Shown: positions 7,926 through 13,640 of the stretch, in pieces | How positions within the stretch are numbered: the first letter of the stretch is position 1 | Layout of the letters: every line of letters starts with the position of its first letter | Source: Solobacterium sp. | Lineage (GTDB): Bacteria; Bacillota_I; Bacilli_A; Erysipelotrichales; Erysipelotrichaceae | Assembly: GCA_016284975.1 (NCBI GenBank) | Contig: JAEEPV010000268.1 | Coordinates: 1 to 15,810, forward strand | Direction of reading: 5' to 3' | Length of the DNA stretch: 15,810 nucleotides | Notes under the pieces: model-generated | Seen by the model: the letters and a program-made list of their open reading frames with translations, nothing else | The model's database searches: none | Told to the model about the DNA's origin: nothing | Position numbers and translations under genes: made by a program

Positions 7926-7942
7926 ATACGGCAATGCCGTAT
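7926..7942. repeat. Short perfect inverted repeat before the ccpA-like gene
   Basis: Two 8-base arms, ATACGGCA and TGCCGTAT, flank a single central base. The repeat lies between the stop codon of the amphipathic gene and the Shine-Dalgarno site of the ccpA-like gene. As RNA it could fold with 7 bp and a 3-base loop. No T run follows, so it is not a normal terminator. Confidence 0.6.
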
Positions 7943-7949
7943 GGTCTGA

Positions 7950-8687
7950 TTATTTCTGTTCGTCTTTATCCAACAGGTCTTTAATCATTTCAGCACCCTT
8001 GTTCGCAAGATCCTTTGCGCCGGTAACTGTCTTTTCGATTGTCTCCTGAACCTCAGGCTTCTTTACAAACTCGTCAATTGCCTTGGATGTCTTATCAACC
8101 GTACTGCTGACTGCTTCGCCTGCCTGTTCCAGACCTTTGCGGATCGTTTCCATCTTATCTTCCGGCAGATACTCTTCGATCGTCTTGGTAGTCTTTTCGC
8201 CGATTTCCTTTACCACGGATTCCGCGGAATCGATTGTCTTCTTGACATCCGGATTTTCCATAATATTGTTGAACGTTTCTTTCGCTGTATCGACTGCCTT
8301 CAGAGCGTTTGCCTTCAGATATGCGAGCGTCTTGCTCAGTTCATCTTTGTTGGTCAGATCTTCTGCGGCTTTCTTTGCCTGGCTGATTGTTTCATTGACC
8401 GTATTGATCGTGTTGTTTTTCAGCGTTTCGATCTTTTCCTTATTTTCCTCACTCAGCTTGAGATCGATGGGCGACTTGCCTTCACCGCCCTCTTCGGAAG
8501 AAAGATTCTGGATCTTTTTCTTCAGATCCTCCACCGTTTTTTCGATGGACTGAATCGGTTCGGATGAATTTTCTTTTATGGTATCCATCGCATCCGCCAG
8601 TCCCTTCTTGACGTTTTCCGCAGCTTCTTCAGCGTTTTTCTTAACGTCTTCAAATACTTCTTCCGGTGTTTTGTTTTCTTCACTCAT
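7950..8687 (-). CDS. Amphipathic helical-repeat protein, YtxH-position, function unknown
   Basis: A 245-residue, highly charged protein dominated by Lys, Glu, Ala, Thr and Asn. It contains no Cys, His or Trp and a single Arg (183). It has no signal peptide or membrane segment. The sequence is a chain of amphipathic helices in which related units recur: NPDVKKTIDSAESVVKEI (from 145) and KPEVQETIEKTVTGAKDL (from 210) are clearly repeats, with a weaker copy near 115-145. Such sequences resemble apolipoprotein- or LEA-like proteins that lie along membranes; that is an analogy, not an assignment. AGGAGGT (8697-8703), 9 bases before ATG, is a strong ribosome site, and the start overlaps the upstream stop by 4 bases (ATGA). 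In B. subtilis the corresponding slot holds ytxH, but the glycine-rich YtxH N-terminus is absent here. Confidence 0.8.
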   Translation of the reverse strand: MSEENKTPEEVFEDVKKNAEEAAENVKKGLADAMDTIKENSSEPIQSIEKTVEDLKKKIQNLSSEEGGEGKSPIDLKLSEENKEKIETLKNNTINTVNETISQAKKAAEDLTNKDELSKTLAYLKANALKAVDTAKETFNNIMENPDVKKTIDSAESVVKEIGEKTTKTIEEYLPEDKMETIRKGLEQAGEAVSSTVDKTSKAIDEFVKKPEVQETIEKTVTGAKDLANKGAEMIKDLLDKDEQK

Positions 8688-9085
8688 GATTTCTTAACCT
8701 CCTGAATTTCCTGTTCACTTGCTGGACGCACTTCATCGTAGGGATCTACGTCCTTGATTGTCCCAACCACAAAATCCTTTACCTTTTCCACACCGTCGCT
8801 CAGGGATTCTGCCATCTTGCCGACGGAATCAACTGTCTTGTCATGTACATCATCCAGAGTATGGCTGTACTTTACAACTGTATCCAGCGGAGCCTGAATC
8901 TTGACCATACTGTCATTGACTGACTTGACCGCAGGGTCCAGAGTCTTGACGGTTCTGGTAAGTTCGCCCATCACATCCGCGAGACGCTTCAGTACGATAC
9001 ACAGAAATACCAGTGCCAGCGCACCTAAAATTGGCAGGAGTTGTGCACAGACAGCCCCTAAAGAAACAAGCAGAGAATCAATCAT
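8684..9085 (-). CDS. DUF948-like (YtxG-like) single-pass membrane protein
   Basis: A short protein of about 133 residues. A hydrophobic membrane segment spans roughly residues 5-33 (ending LALVFLCIVLK), followed by a long amphipathic region with valine/leucine heptads (about 38-105) and a charged tail. This layout is that of DUF948/YtxG proteins, which in B. subtilis lie beside murC in the stress-induced ytxGHJ operon; the molecular function is unknown. I chose the ATG at 9085-9083 because GAGGTG (9092-9097) is 6 bases upstream. Starting at the GTG at 9094 would place the start inside that ribosome site. The stop overlaps the next start by 4 bases. A strong promoter and a cre-like site lie directly upstream, and it is the first gene of the operon that ends with the ccpA-like gene. 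Confidence 0.8.
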   Translation of the reverse strand: MIDSLLVSLGAVCAQLLPILGALALVFLCIVLKRLADVMGELTRTVKTLDPAVKSVNDSMVKIQAPLDTVVKYSHTLDDVHDKTVDSVGKMAESLSDGVEKVKDFVVGTIKDVDPYDEVRPASEQEIQEVKKS

Positions 9086-9108
9086 TATCATCACCTCGTA
9101 TATTCAAA

Positions 9109-9136
9109 ATTATATCGTTAAATGAAAATGTTTCAA
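9109..9136 (-). promoter_or_regulatory. Promoter of the DUF948-amphipathic-ccpA operon
   Basis: TTGAAA (9136-9131), a 16-base spacer and TATAAT (9114-9109) on the minus strand. A-rich sequence lies upstream. Initiation is expected near 9102, giving a leader of about 17 bases that still contains the GAGGTG ribosome site. Confidence 0.8.
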
Positions 9137-9142
9137 TAAAAA

Positions 9143-9158
9143 ATGATAGCGCTATCTT
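9143..9158. promoter_or_regulatory. cre-like operator (CcpA/LacI-type palindrome)
   Basis: A perfect 12-bp palindrome GATAGCGCTATC (9145-9156) with central CG, the hallmark of LacI-family operators. The 16 bases from 9143 match the cre consensus WTGNNARCGNWWWCAW at all defined positions except one (T for A at 9157). It sits 6 bases upstream of the -35 box, centred near -49 of the predicted start, between the murC terminator and the operon that encodes the CcpA-like protein. Confidence 0.7.
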
Positions 9159-9163
9159 TTTCC

Positions 9164-9194
9164 CTTAAAATCAAGGGCATGTTTTCCATGCCCT
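9164..9194 (-). terminator. Probable terminator of murC
   Basis: On the minus strand AGGGCATG/CATGCCCT (8 bp, 9194-9187 with 9181-9174) closes a 5-base GAAAA loop, starting 5 bases after the murC stop. The following tract, TGATTTTA, is only moderately T-rich, so termination may be incomplete. Confidence 0.65.
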
Positions 9195-9199
9195 GTTTC

Positions 9200-10516
9200 T
9201 TACTCCTGATTCAGAATCGCTTTTACCTTGTCCTTGAGTTCATAAATATCTTTCGAACTCATGAAGACATAGCAGGAAGGCGCTTCTTCTGCCAGTACAT
9301 TGGCGCCATGATCTTCTTCATCTATGACGATCGATCCCGGTGTACGCTCCTGCAGATATGTGATATCAATATCCGTTCCGTCCTGCTTATCATCAATGGA
9401 AGTGAAATCCAGCAGGAAGATCCGGTCCGCTTTCTGAAGTGCATTTGCGAAATCATCCGCAAAATACTTGACCCGGCTAGCCCGATGCGGCTTGAATACC
9501 GCCGTGATCTTTTTGCCCGGAAACCGTTTTCTCGCAGCGTCCAGCGTGACCGAAACTTCTGTCGGATGATGTGCATAGTCATCCACAAAGATGTTTTCCC
9601 CTGCTTTCTCGATCACAAAGCGGCGCTTTCTTCCTTTGAACTGTGACAGTCCGCGCTCAATTGCCTCATCCGACATGCCTTCCAGAATTCCGATGGCAAT
9701 GCATGCCATACTGTTGAGCAGCAGATGATGACCGACAAACGGCAGATGGAACGGACCATGCTTCACGCCACTGAAGAGAACGCTGTACGTCATTCCTTCT
9801 GAGGTCTCTTCAATATCGACGGCCTGGAAATCATCGTTATCCGATTCACCATACCAGTAATGCGGAACGTTATCCGAAAGCTTCAGTTTTCTCGCTTCGG
9901 AATCCTCTCCCCAGATCACAATTGCCTTGGATACCTGATTGGAAAAGGCTTCATAGGAACTGCGGTAATCCGCATCATCTTTGAAATAGTCGACGTGGTC
10001 GATCTCCACATTCGTTATGATCGCATATTCCGGATAGAACGCCAGAAAGTGACGCTGAAACTCATCCGCTTCCAGACAGAAGTATTTTGTGGTGTTTGTA
10101 ACATGTCCCCCGCCGTCTCCGATCAGCCAGCCGGTTTCTCCGGCTTCCTGCATCATGCACGCAAGCATACCGGTTGTCGTGGTCTTGCCATGGGAACCGG
10201 CTGCCGCAATCGTGATGTAATTGCGGATAAACGTTCCGACAAACTCGTGGTAACGCTGACAGATGCAGGTCGGATTGGAACGGGCTGCAGCCACCTCAGG
10301 AAAATCCTCTAAAAAAGCATTTCCGATGATGACATGCATGTTGTCCTTTATATTTGCAGGATCAAAATCAAGGATTCTGATACCTCTTCTGCGCAGCTCA
10401 TCTTCCGGAAAGAAGTGCTTTGAAAGATCACTCCCCATTACCTCTTCCCCTAAATCGTCAAGAAGACAGGCAAGTGATGCCATGCCTGTCCCTTTAATTC
10501 CAATGAAGTAATACAT
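9200..10516 (-). CDS. murC: UDP-N-acetylmuramate-L-alanine ligase
   Basis: Adds L-alanine to UDP-MurNAc with ATP, the first amino acid of the peptidoglycan stem peptide, in the cytoplasm. The 438 residues show the three Mur-ligase domains: the N-terminal substrate domain with FIGIKGTGMASLA (4-16); the ATPase domain with P-loop GSHGKTTTT (107-115), EADEF (149-153) and TNVEIDHVDYF (168-178); and the C-terminal domain beginning near GRKRRF (295-300), with DDYAHHPTEV (312-321) and FKPHRASR (341-348). At 262-268 the sequence reads GHHLLLN where most Mur ligases have an HN pair (GxHNxxN). The ATG lies 2 bases after the stop of the acidic protein gene, with only a weak ribosome site (GGAAA), so translation is probably coupled. 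A terminator follows. Placement next to ytxG-like genes matches B. subtilis. Confidence 0.95.
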   Translation of the reverse strand: MYYFIGIKGTGMASLACLLDDLGEEVMGSDLSKHFFPEDELRRRGIRILDFDPANIKDNMHVIIGNAFLEDFPEVAAARSNPTCICQRYHEFVGTFIRNYITIAAAGSHGKTTTTGMLACMMQEAGETGWLIGDGGGHVTNTTKYFCLEADEFQRHFLAFYPEYAIITNVEIDHVDYFKDDADYRSSYEAFSNQVSKAIVIWGEDSEARKLKLSDNVPHYWYGESDNDDFQAVDIEETSEGMTYSVLFSGVKHGPFHLPFVGHHLLLNSMACIAIGILEGMSDEAIERGLSQFKGRKRRFVIEKAGENIFVDDYAHHPTEVSVTLDAARKRFPGKKITAVFKPHRASRVKYFADDFANALQKADRIFLLDFTSIDDKQDGTDIDITYLQERTPGSIVIDEEDHGANVLAEEAPSCYVFMSSKDIYELKDKVKAILNQE

Positions 10517-10518
10517 AA

Positions 10519-11514
10519 TTAACGTTTCCGATCGAAATCCAGCGTCTGCTGGTCATACGGGGAATACTGGTTGGAATCGATTACTGCTGTTTCATCGATA
10601 TCCGGTGTGCGGTATTCCTGATTGTTATTGAAGACATTCTGACGGGTGAATTCTTCATCCCGTGCCGAGAGAATATCATCCAGAGAGAATTCGGGGAATG
10701 TATTCTCTTCCGGCTGCGGCTGCGGCTGATATGCAGATCCGTCAAAGCTCGGAATCCGCTGCATCTCATTGGTAAAGGTGGTGTTCTCCGGTGCTCCTTC
10801 ATTCGCTCCATAGATCGGAGACAGAAGCTGTGTCGCATGATGCGTCGGATCGGGTTCATCCATCGGCTCCGGTTTTGCGATGTATGCCATCGCATTAATA
10901 TCTTTTTCATCTACACCAAACATCGGAGAAATGACCGGACGGAATTCATATACCGCACCGGGGCGCTTTACAGACTGGCTCGACTGCGGTTCCGGCCGAC
11001 GGGGCTGTGTTCTAACCGAATTGGCTGTATCATCCGCAGAAATACCAAAGGAAGATGCCTGCTGTGGTTCCGGTGTCCGGAATACCGGCGCAGCTTCCTT
11101 CACCGGACGCTGCTCTTCATAGATCGGCCGCGGTGTCGCATGCTGAACAGGAGCTGCCGGTTTCTGGAATGCCGCATTGCTGTATCCATTATTCGGCTTA
11201 CGTACAGCCGATGCTTCCTGAGGTGCAGTTTCGGTTTTCGGAACCGAAATTGCCTGGGTCACCTCTACGCGTTTGAGCACCGGTTTAGCGGCCGGAGCGG
11301 GTTCGGGTTTTGCCTGGTAGACCGGCTTCTGAACCGGCGTTTCCTCGGTAACCTCTTCCTCCTCTTCTTCTTCATGACGTCTGCCGCGTCTTCTGCGTGC
11401 AGGCTTTTCTTTTTTAACTACGACTTCCTCTTCTTCGTCTTCTTCCTCTTCTTCGAGTTCTTCGTCTTCAAGTTCTTCATCTTCAAACAAGAGATTCTGT
11501 AATTTCTTCAGCAT
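10519..11514 (-). CDS. Acidic, probably disordered protein with paired ISPxFG motifs, function unknown
   Basis: I recognise no catalytic domain in these 331 residues. A short N-terminal helix (MLKKLQNLLF) is followed by an almost pure Glu/Asp tract (11-30), a basic patch (34-47, rich in Arg/Lys), a second Glu run (48-54), and a long Pro/Gln/Ala/Glu linker (about 60-185). Two similar short motifs stand out in the C-terminal half: ISPMFG (195-200, after FRPV) and LSPIYG (231-236). Another possible helix, FSLDDILSARDEEF (276-289), and a polar tail ending DFDRKR close it. AAAGGAG (11522-11528), 7 bases before ATG, marks the start. The gene is directly upstream of murC, in the slot where B. subtilis has sftA, but the FtsK-type ATPase is missing. 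A role as a cell-division or envelope scaffold is inference. Confidence 0.78.
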   Translation of the reverse strand: MLKKLQNLLFEDEELEDEELEEEEEDEEEEVVVKKEKPARRRRGRRHEEEEEEEVTEETPVQKPVYQAKPEPAPAAKPVLKRVEVTQAISVPKTETAPQEASAVRKPNNGYSNAAFQKPAAPVQHATPRPIYEEQRPVKEAAPVFRTPEPQQASSFGISADDTANSVRTQPRRPEPQSSQSVKRPGAVYEFRPVISPMFGVDEKDINAMAYIAKPEPMDEPDPTHHATQLLSPIYGANEGAPENTTFTNEMQRIPSFDGSAYQPQPQPEENTFPEFSLDDILSARDEEFTRQNVFNNNQEYRTPDIDETAVIDSNQYSPYDQQTLDFDRKR

Positions 11515-11553
11515 TGCGTATCTCCTTTAATTCTTAAAAATATATACCTAATG

Positions 11554-11582
11554 ATTTTATTCTATTTCGCTTCCGTTGTTAA
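11554..11582 (-). promoter_or_regulatory. Promoter for the acidic protein gene and murC
   Basis: TTAACA (11582-11577), a 17-base spacer and TAAAAT (11559-11554) on the minus strand, 11 bases after the stop of the upstream lipoprotein gene. Initiation near 11547 gives a leader of about 33 bases. No terminator is visible before it, so read-through from the trmB unit is also possible. Confidence 0.65.
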
Positions 11583-11592
11583 GAGGCTGATC

Positions 11593-12468
11593 TCATTCCA
11601 CCGGTTCCGCGGTTTCCGCCGGAAGTTCCTCACTGGTATATTCATGGCCTTCTTCCAGATAATCCGGTTCCCGTTCTTCTGCAGTTGTGGCTTGCGTATT
11701 CTGTGAGCTGGTTTCATCCAGCTGCTCGTCACCCTGTGAGAAATCAAGATTCTCCGATTCAACCGTATCATCGTTGTAGTTGTCACCATAGTATTCCCCG
11801 TCTGCCTGGCCGGCATAGCTGCCATAGCCTTCAAACAGTTCCTCGATGACCCCGTTCTCCGGAACGATATTCTGGAACAGTTCCAGTCGTTTACGGGAAT
11901 ATTCAATTGTCTGCCGGCTGGAATAGGCAGCGATTACCGCATCATCATCCACCCGGATCGATCGAGCCATTCGAATCATCGCTTCCGCAAGCTGCAGTGC
12001 TTCCAGTTCTCCGCTGATTGCGAAGAATTCTGCCTGATCCGATGAGGCATAGGTATAAATGCTGTCATTGAGACGGTACAGTGTCACCTGGAACGGATGT
12101 TCTTTTCCTTCAAAGTCCAGAAAGGTACCGTTGCTTTGCGCCGCCGGCTGCAGATTCGTATGCCCATTTGATTCCCTGGCATCGCTGTAATACTTCTGAT
12201 TGATGATCGATGAGATCCTGAGATTCATGACAAACTTCACATCATTCAGGACAAAGGTATTGCTTGTTTCTTCCGAGCTGATCCGACCAAGAAGCGGTTC
12301 CTTGTAATAGGAGTAGACGCCATGGGAATAGTTCGGTTTGGCCGCTTCACAGGTGACGGCCCGTTCCACTCTCCGGTTCAGCTCATCTTCATAACTGCCG
12401 GTATAAGATGCACATCCCCACAGCACAAGCAGACTGAGAGATACGATCAGTTTCATCAAATACTTCAT
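11593..12468 (-). CDS. Putative lipoprotein with acidic C-terminal tail, function unknown
   Basis: A 291-residue protein with a type II signal peptide: MKYLMK, a hydrophobic core (about 7-16), and lipobox LWGC with Cys19 as the predicted lipid attachment site. The mature region (about 25-200) is a folded-looking domain with Tyr-rich strands and a helix around 152-172; I recognise no family. From about 204 to the end it becomes acidic and low in complexity (Glu, Asp, Gly, Tyr, Thr), probably an extended, disordered tail outside the cell. The ATG follows the trmB stop with no gap (TAAATG), and GGGAGA near 12474-12479, inside the end of trmB, can serve as ribosome site, so the genes are coupled. 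An ATG at codon 5 is an alternative start but would shorten the basic n-region. Confidence 0.75.
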   Translation of the reverse strand: MKYLMKLIVSLSLLVLWGCASYTGSYEDELNRRVERAVTCEAAKPNYSHGVYSYYKEPLLGRISSEETSNTFVLNDVKFVMNLRISSIINQKYYSDARESNGHTNLQPAAQSNGTFLDFEGKEHPFQVTLYRLNDSIYTYASSDQAEFFAISGELEALQLAEAMIRMARSIRVDDDAVIAAYSSRQTIEYSRKRLELFQNIVPENGVIEELFEGYGSYAGQADGEYYGDNYNDDTVESENLDFSQGDEQLDETSSQNTQATTAEEREPDYLEEGHEYTSEELPAETAEPVE

Positions 12469-13119
12469 TTAATTCTCCCGCACAACCGCACAAAGCTGGT
12501 AAATCGGCTGTCCCAGTTCCATAAAACGGCGCTCATATTCGGTTAACGCATCTTCCTGATGTTCGTTTCTGCGATAATCCACTGAGAATTCCGTAAACGT
12601 AAATCCATTTTCCAAAAAATACAGAACACTGTCTTCAAACAGGCCCTTGTTATCTGTCTTCATCCGGATCGTTCCGTTTTCTGCCAATAACAGCCTGTAT
12701 CGTTCCAGAAACTTCTTTGAGGAAAGTCGGCGCTTATGTGTGTAGGTCTTGGGCCAGGGATCCGAGAAATTCAGATGGATTACATTGATCTCCCCCGGCG
12801 CAAACCAGTCGGTAATACCAGCCGCATCGCTGATAATCACCCGCTCATTTTCACCCGTAAAATCTTCGGATTGAACAAGTTTGCGAACGGCAACAGCTGC
12901 TACGCTGCGGTCTCTTTCAATGCCTATCCATCCTTCGTCTGGATAAGCGCGGGCCATGTGGTGAAGATAGTCGCCCTTGCCCATTCCGATCTCAACATGG
13001 AGCGTTTCACAGCCGAACAGTTGTTTCCACTCTCCTTTAAATATAGCGGGGTCGCTCAGAACAATCTCGGGATGATCCGCGAGAAGCGGCTCCGCCCATT
13101 TCTTTTTACGCATTCTCAT
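12469..13119 (-). CDS. trmB: tRNA (guanine-N7-)-methyltransferase
   Basis: Methylates N7 of guanine 46 in the tRNA variable loop using S-adenosylmethionine. The 216 residues carry the family landmarks: the MRMRKKKWAEP start, SAM-binding motif VEIGMGKGDYL (42-52) with the acidic Glu69 after the second strand (GIERD), LNFSDPWPK (116-124) with HKRRL just after, TDNKGLFE (155-162), and TEYERRF (193-199), which closes the active site. Length is typical. The gene begins 9 bases after the XpaC-like gene and runs without a gap into the lipoprotein gene. AAGG near 13126-13129 is a modest ribosome site for the ATG at 13119; an in-frame ATG two codons later is possible. In B. subtilis trmB (ytmQ) lies upstream of the murC region, as here. 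Confidence 0.95.
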   Translation of the reverse strand: MRMRKKKWAEPLLADHPEIVLSDPAIFKGEWKQLFGCETLHVEIGMGKGDYLHHMARAYPDEGWIGIERDRSVAAVAVRKLVQSEDFTGENERVIISDAAGITDWFAPGEINVIHLNFSDPWPKTYTHKRRLSSKKFLERYRLLLAENGTIRMKTDNKGLFEDSVLYFLENGFTFTEFSVDYRRNEHQEDALTEYERRFMELGQPIYQLCAVVREN

Positions 13120-13128
13120 AGGACTGCC

Positions 13129-13563
13129 TTATTTTAGCACACTGCGCCGCTGTTCTTCGAGCATACGCTGCAGTTCTTCTGCCCGGGCTCTTGCGTTGGC
13201 TTCATCGATCTCATCCTGAGGCAGGATTCTGACAACTGACCGAATCGTTTCATTCATCATAATCAGCGTCTGTTCCAGCTGTGAACGGCTTTTCTGTATT
13301 GCATCATAGTTTCCCGAAACCTCAAGTGATGCATACTGTTTCAGGATATCCATGAAGTATGGCATATACCGATCATATAGACGGATCAGCTCTTTTTCAC
13401 CGCTGTCAAAGAGGTACTGTGTATCCCTGAGATCTGCAAGGTTCCGCTTCATCTCTTCCAGCAGCACCCGGATTGATTCATAACGGATCGAACTGCCGAT
13501 CTGATCGATTTCCCGTATCAGCATGCCAGCATGTTCAATGCGTTCTTCCTTCGTGTCATACAT
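13129..13563 (-). CDS. Small helical protein, possibly XpaC-like
   Basis: A 144-residue, entirely helical-looking cytoplasmic protein with no membrane segment or Cys. The centre, with a Tyr/Leu-rich helix (YDRYMPYFMDILKQYASL) followed by a helix beginning near QKSRSQLEQTL, resembles the C-terminal domain of XpaC (5-bromo-4-chloroindolyl phosphate hydrolysis) proteins, whose true function is unknown. I offer this as a weak family call. The last 30 residues (ANARARAEELQRMLEEQRR) look like a coiled coil. There is an in-frame TAG a few codons upstream of the ATG and no usable ribosome site, while a -10 box ends 6 bases before the ATG, so the mRNA may be leaderless. It is first in a unit with trmB and the lipoprotein gene. 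Confidence 0.7.
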   Translation of the reverse strand: MYDTKEERIEHAGMLIREIDQIGSSIRYESIRVLLEEMKRNLADLRDTQYLFDSGEKELIRLYDRYMPYFMDILKQYASLEVSGNYDAIQKSRSQLEQTLIMMNETIRSVVRILPQDEIDEANARARAEELQRMLEEQRRSVLK

Positions 13564-13569
13564 AACTTG

Positions 13570-13578
13570 ATTCTAGCA
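13570..13578 (-). promoter_or_regulatory. Extended -10 promoter of the XpaC-like/trmB unit
   Basis: TGCTAGAAT on the minus strand, with only CAAGTT between it and the ATG at 13563. The -35 region is poor (ATATGA at 17-base spacing), as is often tolerated with a TGn extension. It is the best promoter visible between the pnp terminator and the gene. Confidence 0.5.
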
Positions 13579-13596
13579 TTCCCTGCCCGTTTTCAT

Positions 13597-13628
13597 ATAA
13601 AAAAGAGAAGCTATTTTTCAGCTTCCCT
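13597..13628 (-). terminator. Intrinsic terminator of pnp
   Basis: On the minus strand AGGGAAGCT (13628-13620) pairs with AGCTTCTCT (13612-13604) over 9 bp with one G-U pair. The loop is 7 bases (GAAAAAT), and a run of T follows. It starts 12 bases after the pnp stop codon. Confidence 0.9.
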
Positions 13629-13640
13629 TCTGTGATTCGA

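Noticed and set aside
7926..7942. Inverted repeat as a terminator of the amphipathic gene
   Set aside because: No T run follows on either strand, and the arms leave almost no loop.
9086..9094. GTG or earlier ATG as start of the DUF948-like gene
   Set aside because: The GTG lies inside the GAGGTG ribosome site and the next ATG would be adjacent to it; the ATG at 9085 has proper spacing.
11340..11500. Apparent CTT/TTC repeat tract
   Set aside because: It is the coding sequence of Glu/Asp runs in the acidic protein, not a separate tandem repeat element.
10837..11502. Plus-strand frame opposite the acidic protein, rich in Phe, Arg and Cys
   Set aside because: It is the complement of Glu/Asp-rich codons (Phe/Leu runs) and not a membrane protein in its own right.
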